Assembly: GCA_905214105.1 (NCBI GenBank)
Contig: CAJMKK010000004.1
Span: forward strand, 124,001-188,000
Direction of reading: 5' to 3'
Length of the DNA stretch: 64,000 nt
From: an uncultured bacterium
GTDB lineage: Bacteria > Actinomycetota > Coriobacteriia > Coriobacteriales > Coriobacteriaceae
Shown: piece after piece, positions 35,839 through 43,271 of the stretch
Layout of the letters: each line of letters begins with the position of its first letter
Numbering within the stretch: position 1 is the first letter of the stretch
The notes under the pieces: generated by a model
Told to the model about the DNA's origin: nothing
Databases searched by the model: none
What the model saw: the letters and a program-made list of their open reading frames with translations, nothing else
Program-made: the position numbers and the translations under genes

Positions 35839-35948
35839 GGCGGTCGGCAGTTAAGTCTGCTGCTCGGACAGTCCTGCGCAAGACGGAAAGCACATTAAGT
35901 GCTTTCCTTTGCGTGCGGAACTCGCGACAGACTTAACTGCCGACCGCC
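35839..35948. repeat. R4 long cruciform-forming inverted repeat between kduD and dhuI
   Basis: Twenty-one-base perfect arms (35839-35859 and 35928-35948; core GGCAGTTAAGTCTG) surround an inner 9-bp hairpin GGAAAGCAC/GTGCTTTCC (35885-35907). It is 110 bases in total, 14 bases past the kduD stop. It could reduce read-through into the next gene. Confidence 0.75.
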
Positions 35949-36031
35949 CGCACAACCAACTTCGGGTTGGATTAGCCGCGCCCGCATACAGAAACAAGAA
36001 ATGAAAACACTTAGTAGATAGGTTAACTCGA

Positions 36032-36673
36032 ATGAAAATCGCACTTATTAATGAGAATTCTCAGAACTCCAAGAACCCTATGATCGAGGCTGCCCTTAAG
36101 AAGGTTGTCGAGCCTATGGGCCACACCGTCTTTAACTATGGCATGTATGCCGACGCCGACTCCAAGCCCCTCACCTACGTGCAGAACGGCATCCTTGCCG
36201 CCGTGCTGCTCAACTCCGGCGCTGCCGACTACGTCGTGACCGGCTGCGGCACCGGCGAGGGCGCCATGCTCGCCTGCAACTCCTTCCCCGGCGTGCTGTG
36301 CGGCCATGTTGCCGACCCGCTGGATGCCTACACCTTTGCCCAGGTCAACGATGGCAACGCCGTCGCCATGCCCTTCGCCCTCAAGAACGGCTGGGGCCAG
36401 GAGCTCAACCTCGAGTACACTTTCGAGAAGCTCTTTGGCTTTGGCTCGGGCAACGGCTACCCCGCCGAGCGCGTTGAGCCCGAGCAGCGCAACAAGAAGA
36501 TCCTCGACGGCGTGCGCGCTGTGACCATGCGTCCGCTCGTCGACGTCCTGGGCGAGATCGATCAGGATCTGGTGAAGGGCGCCCTCGCTGGTGAGCACTT
36601 CCAGGAGTACTTCTTTGCCAACGCCACCGACGAGGCCATCATCGCCAAGGTCAAGGAGATCTTGGGACTGTAA
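36032..36673 (+). CDS. dhuI: RpiB/LacA-type sugar isomerase, probable 4-deoxy-L-threo-5-hexosulose-uronate isomerase (DhuI-like)
   Basis: 213 aa of the RpiB/LacAB fold (MKIALINENSQNSKN start, GCGTGEGAMLACN active-site loop). Ordinary RpiB is about 150 aa; the longer form next to kduD matches the DhuI type described from streptococcal uronate clusters, where it replaces KduI. It would isomerise 4-deoxy-5-hexosulose-uronate (DKI) to DKII for KduD. No KduI-type gene is seen in the window. A leader of about 80 bases follows R4. A strong terminator follows at 36719. Confidence 0.75.
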   Translation: MKIALINENSQNSKNPMIEAALKKVVEPMGHTVFNYGMYADADSKPLTYVQNGILAAVLLNSGAADYVVTGCGTGEGAMLACNSFPGVLCGHVADPLDAYTFAQVNDGNAVAMPFALKNGWGQELNLEYTFEKLFGFGSGNGYPAERVEPEQRNKKILDGVRAVTMRPLVDVLGEIDQDLVKGALAGEHFQEYFFANATDEAIIAKVKEILGL

Positions 36674-36718
36674 TAAGGCCCACGGGGCGCACCGACCCCC
36701 AACAAACCGCCAAGCAAA

Positions 36719-36757
36719 AGGCGCCGCGACAATCCATGTGTCGCGGCGCCTTTTTTT
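36719..36757 (+). terminator. Terminator of kduD-dhuI
   Basis: An 11-12-bp stem AGGCGCCGCGAC/GTCGCGGCGCC followed by seven T (36751-36757). A canonical rho-independent terminator. Confidence 0.92.
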
Positions 36758-36812
36758 GATTGGCTATCGCTTGAGTCACCGCAAGGCGGCCGCTCCCCTA
36801 TTTGCCAAGAGC

Positions 36813-38762
36813 CTACAGCTCGCAGGCGACCTTGTAGCCGTCGCCGATGGCATCACGGATGTTGCCGCACTTCTGGGCATCGCCCAGCACGTGGGTGGCA
36901 ACGCCGGCAGCGGCAAGGTCATCGGCCAGCTTGGTATTGGGACGATAGCCCATGGCAAGCACCAGCGTATCGGCACCGGTGATGGTGTGGACCTCACCGT
37001 CCTTTTCGTAGCTGATGGTATCCTCGGTAATCTCGGTCACCTTGGCCTCGGTCAGCACGTGGACGCCCTTGGAGAGCATGCGCGTGATGAGCACCGCGCG
37101 ACCGGCGCCGCCCTCGTTAGCGGCGAGCGTCTTGGTCATCTCGATGACGGTGACATCGCGATTTGCCGGCGACAGGTCGTTGACCAACGGGGCCAGGTAA
37201 TCGGCCGTCTCGCAGCCAACGGTGCCGCCGCCCACGATGACGATCTTCTTGCCCGGGAAAGCCTTGCCGCCCAGCAGGTCGTCAGCCGTCATAACCTGCT
37301 TAAAGCCCTGCATAAAGGCCGGAGCGATGGGCTCGGCGCCATAAGCCAGGACAACCTCGTAGCCCGCGTAATCGCGCTGGATGTCCTCGGCAGAAAGCTC
37401 GGTACCAAAGACGCACGTGACGCCGGCCTCGGCCAGGCGACGGTACTGATACTTGATCACGCGCGTGAGCTCCTGCTTTGCCGGCGGAACGGCCGCAATG
37501 CGCATCTCGCCGCCCGGCTCGTCCTGCTTATCAACGAGCACCACGTTATGACCTCGCTTGGCGGCAATGTAGGCCGCCTCCATACCCGCGGGGCCGGCGC
37601 CCACGACGAGCACGTTCTTGGCCTCGGCGGCAGGCTCGTAACCGGCCTCGTCGCGCTCCACGTCCGGGTTGACGGTGCAGGAGATGCGCTTGCCAAACAT
37701 AATGCCGTTCAGGCAGCGCAGGCAGCCGATGCAGGGACGGATCTCGTCGGCGTTGCCGGCAGCCGCCTTATTGCAGAACTCGGCATCGCACAGGTTGGCG
37801 CGGCCCATCATGCAGATGTCGGCAGCGCCGTCCTCGATCAGCTCCTCGGCAATCCAGGCCTCGTTAATGCGGCCGACGGTGGCGACGGGAATGTTGACGT
37901 GCTTTTTGATCTCGCGCGAGCAGGCGGCATGCGAGGCCTGCTGGGTACCGGCGGCGGGAATCGCGGAGCCGCGCTTGATGGTGGTGCCGCCCGACACGTG
38001 AATCATGTCGACGCCGGCCTTCTCCAGACGACGCGAGACATAGATCATGTCGTTGAGGGTCAGGCCGCCATCGGTGTACTCGTCGCCCGAAATGCGGACG
38101 TCGATGATAAAGTCCTTGCCGCAGCGCTCGCGAATCTCGGCGATGACCTCGAGCAAGAAGCGCATACGGGCGTCGAGCGAGCCGCCATACTCATCGGTAC
38201 GCTTGTTATAGAGCGGGGTCAAAAAGCCGCCGAGCATGCCATGGGCGTGCGCCGCATGGACCTCGACGCCGTCGACACCGGCTTTCTGCATGCGCACGGC
38301 AGCGTCGCCGAACTGATGCGTGAGCTCGTGGATCTCATCGACCGTGATGGGACGCGGTGCCTCGCGGGCATAGGACGGGCCCACAAAGGACGGGGCGATC
38401 AGGCGTGGCGTGCCCGGAATGTTAAAGGCCATGTAGGCGGGGTGGAAGAGCTGCGGCATGATCTTGCAGCCGTACTCGTGGACGGCTGCGGCGAGCTTTT
38501 CCCAGCCGGGGATAAACGTGTCGTCGTAGCAGCACATATCACCCGGCAGATAGGTATAGGTGGGCTCGACCGTCACGACCTCGGTGATGATGAGGCCCAC
38601 GCCGCCCTTGGCACGGGCGCGGTAATGATCGACCAAGTCGTCGGTCACATAGCCATGATCGGCCAGGTTGGTAGATACCGGCGGCATAAAGACGCGGTTC
38701 TTGACCTCGGTCGTACCGACCTTGATCGGGCTAAAGAGCATCGGGTAGGCAGAAGACTCCAT
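36813..38762 (-). CDS. Old-yellow-enzyme-type NADH:flavin oxidoreductase (2-enoate / dienoyl-CoA reductase-like)
   Basis: 649 aa with three parts: FMN TIM barrel (1-370; HAAHAHGMLGGFLTPLYN, then KRTDEYGG), a 4Fe-4S motif (CIGCLRCLNG, then SCTVNP), and FAD/NAD(P) domains (LVVGAGPAGMEAA; IVIVGGGTVGCETA). This is the layout of 2,4-dienoyl-CoA reductase, 2-enoate reductase and BaiCD-type enzymes, which reduce activated C=C bonds. AAAGGA lies before ATG 38762. It follows a GltD-like flavoprotein gene on the same strand. The substrate is unknown; in a pectin region, plant hydroxycinnamates or an unsaturated sugar acid are candidates (inference). Confidence 0.9.
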   Translation of the reverse strand: MESSAYPMLFSPIKVGTTEVKNRVFMPPVSTNLADHGYVTDDLVDHYRARAKGGVGLIITEVVTVEPTYTYLPGDMCCYDDTFIPGWEKLAAAVHEYGCKIMPQLFHPAYMAFNIPGTPRLIAPSFVGPSYAREAPRPITVDEIHELTHQFGDAAVRMQKAGVDGVEVHAAHAHGMLGGFLTPLYNKRTDEYGGSLDARMRFLLEVIAEIRERCGKDFIIDVRISGDEYTDGGLTLNDMIYVSRRLEKAGVDMIHVSGGTTIKRGSAIPAAGTQQASHAACSREIKKHVNIPVATVGRINEAWIAEELIEDGAADICMMGRANLCDAEFCNKAAAGNADEIRPCIGCLRCLNGIMFGKRISCTVNPDVERDEAGYEPAAEAKNVLVVGAGPAGMEAAYIAAKRGHNVVLVDKQDEPGGEMRIAAVPPAKQELTRVIKYQYRRLAEAGVTCVFGTELSAEDIQRDYAGYEVVLAYGAEPIAPAFMQGFKQVMTADDLLGGKAFPGKKIVIVGGGTVGCETADYLAPLVNDLSPANRDVTVIEMTKTLAANEGGAGRAVLITRMLSKGVHVLTEAKVTEITEDTISYEKDGEVHTITGADTLVLAMGYRPNTKLADDLAAAGVATHVLGDAQKCGNIRDAIGDGYKVACEL

Positions 38763-38880
38763 GCAGGCTTCCTTTCGTTTGAGCCGCTCGGCGGCAGTTG
38801 CTAACGTACTTATCGTATCAGCAACCGCCGCATTCGCACTCGCTCGCACTCCCCACCTTCAATCCCGACCCCCACAAAAA

Positions 38881-38945
38881 GTTGCGGTGGAATACGGAGT
38901 AGATAAGGCCTTTGACAGCCAAAACAGTCCGTATTCCACCGCAAC
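38881..38945. repeat. R5 inverted repeat
   Basis: Eighteen-base perfect arms (38881-38898 and 38928-38945; GTTGCGGTGGAATACGGA and complement) around a 29-base loop, 17 bases past the stop of the GltD-like gene. Probably a transcription end or dispersed element. Confidence 0.75.
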
Positions 38946-38961
38946 TGATGGATGGGATGGG

Positions 38962-40179
38962 TTAGAGGCCCAGGTAGGAGGTCATGCCTTCGACGGCGAG
39001 TTTGGCGCCCGCTACGGCATGGACCACAGTGAGCGGGCCGTTGACGACGTCGCCGGCGGCAAAGACGCCCGGCACGGTGGTCATGCCGTGCTCATCGACC
39101 GAAAGAAGGCCGCGATGGTCGGTCTCCAGACCGCCCGTCGTAAGCACCAGCTTGTCCTTAGGCACCTGCGAGGCCGCAATCACAACCGTGTCGGCGGGCA
39201 CATGGTCAAGTTCTTCCTCGTAGCCCACCACGTTGTCGTCCTCGTCAAAGATAGCCGTCTCGAACACCGGACCGTTATCGTCGATGGCGCAGATCGCCTT
39301 GCCGCGCACGATCTCGGCACCGTCAAGCTCGGTCAGCTCCACCTCGTCATCGATGGCCGAGATATGGCGCGATCGGGCATACACGGTAACTTTGCGAGCG
39401 CCCGAGCGCAGGGCCGTGCGGGCGACATCCATGGCCACATTGCCGGCGCCGATAACTGCCACGTTCTGCCCGATTGCCACGCTCGTGGGATCGACCAGAT
39501 AATCGATACCAAACAGCACGTTGCCGCGCGACTCGCCGGGAATACCCAGCTTTCGGGCGCGCCAGGTACCGGTGCCAACAAAGACTGCATCGTAGCCGTC
39601 GCGCAGCAGGTCGTCGATATGCAGGGCGCCACCGATGGTGGTCGAGGGACGGACGCGCACGCCAAGCGAGCACATCACGTGACGATACTTTTGCACGAGA
39701 GCACGGGGCAGGCGAAACTCGGGGATACCGTACTCCAACACGCCGCCGATCTCGGGGCGCTGCTCAAACACCGTGACGGCACAGCCCAGCTGGGCCATCT
39801 TAATGGCCACGGTAATGCCGGCAGGACCGGAACCGACCACGGCAACCTGCTTGCCGCACGACGGCGCGGGCTTCCACTGTTTGCGGTCCAAATACGCTGT
39901 CGAGATATAGTTCTCGATGCTCGAGAAATGCACCGGTGCGCCCTTGCGGCCCTGGATGCACGCGCCCTCGCACTGGCCCGAATGGTTGCACACCATGGAG
40001 CAGACCGCGCTCATGGGATTGTTCTGAAACAGCAACTCGCCCGCCTCTTCAAGACGGCGCTGCTTAAACAGGTCGATGACCTGCGAAATAGGCGTTTGAA
40101 CCGGGCAGCCTTTAAGCTGGCAGAACGCCTTCTTGCACCCAAGGCAACGATTCGCTTCTTCGACAATGTGGATAGCCAT
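38962..40179 (-). CDS. GltD-like FAD/Fe-S NAD(P) oxidoreductase
   Basis: 405 aa, shorter than GltD (about 470). Two N-terminal four-Cys groups (CLGCKKAFCQLKGC and CSMVCNHSGQCEGAC) for 4Fe-4S clusters, then FAD site VAVVGSGPAGITVA and NAD(P) site VAVIGAGNVAMDVA. Such proteins pass electrons from NAD(P)H to partner enzymes. No glutamate synthase large subunit is present, so a partner such as the adjacent ene-reductase is more likely. AAGGGGAG lies before ATG 40179; about 100 bases separate it from the upstream TIM-barrel gene. Confidence 0.85.
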   Translation of the reverse strand: MAIHIVEEANRCLGCKKAFCQLKGCPVQTPISQVIDLFKQRRLEEAGELLFQNNPMSAVCSMVCNHSGQCEGACIQGRKGAPVHFSSIENYISTAYLDRKQWKPAPSCGKQVAVVGSGPAGITVAIKMAQLGCAVTVFEQRPEIGGVLEYGIPEFRLPRALVQKYRHVMCSLGVRVRPSTTIGGALHIDDLLRDGYDAVFVGTGTWRARKLGIPGESRGNVLFGIDYLVDPTSVAIGQNVAVIGAGNVAMDVARTALRSGARKVTVYARSRHISAIDDEVELTELDGAEIVRGKAICAIDDNGPVFETAIFDEDDNVVGYEEELDHVPADTVVIAASQVPKDKLVLTTGGLETDHRGLLSVDEHGMTTVPGVFAAGDVVNGPLTVVHAVAGAKLAVEGMTSYLGL

Positions 40180-40281
40180 GCAACTCCCCTTTTTGATGTA
40201 ATCCAATGGGGCGACGATAAAGATCCTTCACCGCCGCCCCCGTCAGGCAAACTCAATCGGCTGCCACGGCAAAAGCCAAGG

Positions 40282-41196
40282 CTATATCTCGCGATGCGAA
40301 GCCCCGCAGCGGGCGGACATACGCTCGAGCGTCGCCAGACAGCCAGCCACCGTCGCCGGCACGCTGTTCTCGACCACGCAGGGAATCCCAGGGCAGGCGG
40401 CAGCCGCCCAGGCCACCACGGGCTCAAAGTCATATCGTCCCGTCTCGCCCACACCGTGGCACACCAGGCGCGAACCCGTACCGTCGCACCAACCAGCCTC
40501 GTCCTCGTTGTCGACGACCTCAAAATCCTTGGCGTGCAGCACGCGAATCTTGCTGCCGCACAAGTAGAGCATACGCGCTGTGATTTCCTGCGCCTCGTTA
40601 ACGACGCTGGGGTGCAGCAGCGACACCGGGTCGTAGATCACGCCGAGCGCTGGGCTCGAAACGCGCTCCAGCACCTCACGGCGGCGATCCGGCGTGTTGA
40701 CCGTCTCGTTCCAGCCGGGCTCAATCAGTATTTGCCCGCCAACGGCCTCGGCGCGCTCGCAGACACGTGCGAGTCCGTCCATAAACGCATCGAGTGCCTC
40801 GTCGGTCATACGGTCGTCAGCAACGCGGTTCTGCGCATTGGGACGACCGGTCTCGGTGCCAACCGGGCAGCCGCCGAGCATCTGGGCAAAGTTCAAGCAC
40901 GCCTCGTACTCGGCAAAGTTATCCATGAGCTGCTGGCGATCGGGCGTCGCCAGATTCTTATAGCAGCCAAACACTGCCACCGCAACGCCTGCCTCGTCGA
41001 GCACCGCACGCAGGTGCTCGGCAAGCTCGCGAGTCAGGCCGCCCCGATCGATCCCCATCGATGCGTAGAGCACCTTGCTCGGCAGTTGGATGCACGAAAA
41101 GCCCAGCTCTCCTGCCATGCGAATGCGTTCCTCGACGGTTCCCTGCACAAGATCGTGCAAGCGTACGCCCGGAGTAATGGCCCCCACGCTATTCAC
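40282..41196 (-). CDS. TIM-barrel sugar isomerase/epimerase-like protein (AP-endonuclease 2 superfamily)
   Basis: About 304 aa with the xylose-isomerase-like TIM-barrel pattern: GFSCIQLPSK, AVFGCYKNL, GGQILIEPGWNETVN, GVIYDPVSLLHPSV, IRVLHAKDFEVVD and CVVENS; the Glu, Asp and His residues would bind a metal. The start is uncertain: GTG 41196 overlaps the GH105 stop (GTGAATAG), or GTG 41187 with AAGGGG upstream. Either way translation is coupled to the GH105 gene. Likely acts on a sugar released from pectin; exact reaction unknown. Confidence 0.78.
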   Translation of the reverse strand: MNSVGAITPGVRLHDLVQGTVEERIRMAGELGFSCIQLPSKVLYASMGIDRGGLTRELAEHLRAVLDEAGVAVAVFGCYKNLATPDRQQLMDNFAEYEACLNFAQMLGGCPVGTETGRPNAQNRVADDRMTDEALDAFMDGLARVCERAEAVGGQILIEPGWNETVNTPDRRREVLERVSSPALGVIYDPVSLLHPSVVNEAQEITARMLYLCGSKIRVLHAKDFEVVDNEDEAGWCDGTGSRLVCHGVGETGRYDFEPVVAWAAAACPGIPCVVENSVPATVAGCLATLERMSARCGASHREI

Positions 41197-42427
41197 GCCC
41201 CTTATGAGCGTTGATGCCCGGAGTGTATCCGCCAAACGGATCGTCGATGGAGCACACGCCCGAGGGGGCGAGCGGATCGCGCCTACCGGCCAGCTTGTCG
41301 TGATGCATGGTCTCGATATAGGCAAGCACCAGCGGCGCCACGCCCTTTGCATCATTTTTGACCACAGGCTCGCTCATGTAATACTCAAACGTGCCCTCGC
41401 GGTGCGCGGCGTTGCCAAGACCCGCCACCAGGCAGATGTTGTCGAGCGCCAGCTGCCCGTCGCGCTCGGACAGGCACGTATCGCAGATGCCGTCAAACGC
41501 ACGGCGACCGTACTGGTAGTAGCGCTCGCCCAGCACGCCCAGGCGCACGCCCTTCATGATGGCATTGGCAAAAATCGCGCTGCCCGACTCCTCCAGATAG
41601 TTGGGGGCGATATTGGGCAGGTTGATGACCTGGTGCCACATGCCGGTCTTCTCGTCCTGATACGGCAGCATAGCGTCGATCAGGTCGTGGAACATCTTAC
41701 GGATCTCGTCCTTCTCGGCCGACATCGAAGGCGGCATGAGCTCCCAGGTATCGATGAGCGCCATGGCAAACCAGCCCTCGGCGCGCAGCCAGAAGTTGGC
41801 CGAAAGACCGGTAACGGGATCGCACCAGAACTGCTTGCGACTCGCGTCGTAGGCGTGATAGTACAGGCCGTTGAGGGGGTTGCGCATCAGGTCATGCACC
41901 ACTTGGAACATATGGAAGCTATCCGAGCAGGCACGGCGGTTGTGGAAGCTCAGCTCGTACTGCATGTAGAACGGCTGAGCCATGTACATGCCATCGAGCC
42001 AGATCTGGTTGGGATAGACGGCCTTGTGCCAAAACACGCCCTCTTTGGTACGCGGCTGGGTCTCGAGCTGACGATAGATGGTATCCATGGCGGCGCGGTA
42101 CTTGGGCTTGCCCACCAGGTCATAGAGCTTGTAGAGGGTTTTGCCCGCGTTGACGTTGTCGAGGTTGTACTCCTGGGGATCGTAATGCTTGATGGTGCCG
42201 TCATCCTGGACAAAGAAGTCGATATAGTCGTCGGCGAAGGTCAGGTAACGCTGCTCGCCGGTGATCTCGTACAGCTCGATGAGTGCCTTGATCATGCAGC
42301 CGTCAATGTAATTCCAGGTGTTCTCCTTGCCGGCGCGAAGCTTTTCGATGTTCCAGGCCGGCGCCTGAGGCGTAGAGGTCTCGATCAACTGCTCGATATA
42401 ACGGTCCAGAATCTGATTGCAACCCAT
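41189..42427 (-). CDS. GH105 unsaturated rhamnogalacturonyl/galacturonyl hydrolase (YteR/YesR-like)
   Basis: 412 aa (alpha/alpha)6 barrel of GH105. WLDGMYMAQPFY includes the conserved catalytic Asp; other family segments are HNRR, YHAYDASRKQFWCD and WLRAEGWFAMALIDT. It removes the 4,5-unsaturated uronate from oligosaccharides made by pectate or rhamnogalacturonan lyases, feeding DhuI and KduD. No signal peptide, so it is cytoplasmic. Two GGGTGAACGTTAACCC operators lie just upstream. It is the first gene of a short operon with the TIM-barrel gene. Confidence 0.92.
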   Translation of the reverse strand: MGCNQILDRYIEQLIETSTPQAPAWNIEKLRAGKENTWNYIDGCMIKALIELYEITGEQRYLTFADDYIDFFVQDDGTIKHYDPQEYNLDNVNAGKTLYKLYDLVGKPKYRAAMDTIYRQLETQPRTKEGVFWHKAVYPNQIWLDGMYMAQPFYMQYELSFHNRRACSDSFHMFQVVHDLMRNPLNGLYYHAYDASRKQFWCDPVTGLSANFWLRAEGWFAMALIDTWELMPPSMSAEKDEIRKMFHDLIDAMLPYQDEKTGMWHQVINLPNIAPNYLEESGSAIFANAIMKGVRLGVLGERYYQYGRRAFDGICDTCLSERDGQLALDNICLVAGLGNAAHREGTFEYYMSEPVVKNDAKGVAPLVLAYIETMHHDKLAGRRDPLAPSGVCSIDDPFGGYTPGINAHKGRE

Positions 42428-42452
42428 TGCTGTCCCCTCTGACGTTTTTGAT

Positions 42453-42508
42453 GGGTGAACGTTAACCCTAGTGTAACGCGAAGGGGATTATAGGGTGAAC
42501 GTTAACCC
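42453..42508 (-). promoter_or_regulatory. Paired palindromic operators upstream of GH105 gene
   Basis: Identical 16-mers GGGTGAACGTTAACCC at 42453-42468 and 42493-42508, 40 bp apart, between the GH105 start and the SGNH gene. The interval between them is where the promoter should lie. Confidence 0.75.
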
Positions 42509-42533
42509 TATAATCCCCGCAAACGGCATCCTT

Positions 42534-43202
42534 TTAGCGGCAAACGGCGGTGAGAGCCGCGGCAATGCGATGCGCCAGGCGCTCATAGCCGGCAGGGCTG
42601 TAATGCAGACCGTCCGGCATGTAGAGCTCGCGATGCTCCGGCAAAAACGGGCTGATGCCGCTTTGTGCATACAGGTCGATCACCGGCACCGAGTAGCGAT
42701 CGCAAACCTCCAGCATCGCGCGCACATAGGCGTCTTGCGTCAGGCCCAGATGGTTGGCCTCGTTGCTTGCCGGGATATCCTTCTCGTGCTTACCACTTGT
42801 CTTGCACGGCGTCATAAACACCAGCTTTGCCTGAGGCGAGCGCGCCGTGATGGTGCGGATAAGGTAGTCGAGCGCGCCATAGAACTCGTGCACGTCGGTG
42901 CTGCCCGGCTCGCCTAGCGGCACGTTACGGCTAAAGTCGTTAACGCCGCCAAAGACGGTGCAGATGTCTGCCGCGTGATCGATGCCGTCCAAACGCTCAA
43001 CAAACGAATCGGTACGGTCGGCCTTGACGGCAATACGCGAACCCTTAATGCCAAAATTCTCGACCGTAGCGCCGCCCAGCAGCGCACCCAGGTGCGAGGT
43101 CCAGGAGATGTCGTTACCTCCCCCGCCGCATCCGTTATCGCCCCAGGTGGTCGAATCGCCAAAGCAGCAGATGGTCGATTCGCTCAAGTTTTTCGTTTCC
43201 AT
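42534..43202 (-). CDS. SGNH/GDSL esterase (probable pectin or rhamnogalacturonan acetylesterase)
   Basis: 222 aa. Block I is CCFGDSTTWG (nucleophile Ser), block III is GGVNDF, and block V is DGLHYSPAGYERLA (Asp/His), so all SGNH catalytic residues are present. The family hydrolyses small esters; acetyl groups on pectin are the probable substrate from context. No signal peptide. GAGGAG lies before ATG 43202. It lies between the PME fusion and the GH105 gene, same strand. Confidence 0.85.
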   Translation of the reverse strand: METKNLSESTICCFGDSTTWGDNGCGGGGNDISWTSHLGALLGGATVENFGIKGSRIAVKADRTDSFVERLDGIDHAADICTVFGGVNDFSRNVPLGEPGSTDVHEFYGALDYLIRTITARSPQAKLVFMTPCKTSGKHEKDIPASNEANHLGLTQDAYVRAMLEVCDRYSVPVIDLYAQSGISPFLPEHRELYMPDGLHYSPAGYERLAHRIAAALTAVCR

Positions 43203-43271
43203 ATTCTTCTCCTCACCCGCACACCGGCGGTCATACAGGTACATACCGTTCATTCGCAACATGCCGAGGGG

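Noticed and set aside
38962..40179. Glutamate synthase small subunit GltD proper
   Set aside because: It is shorter, has no gltB partner in the window and lies with an ene-reductase; described as GltD-like only.
36591..41214. Long plus-strand open frames opposite the ene-reductase, GltD-like and isomerase genes
   Set aside because: High-GC antisense shadows without motifs or ribosome sites.
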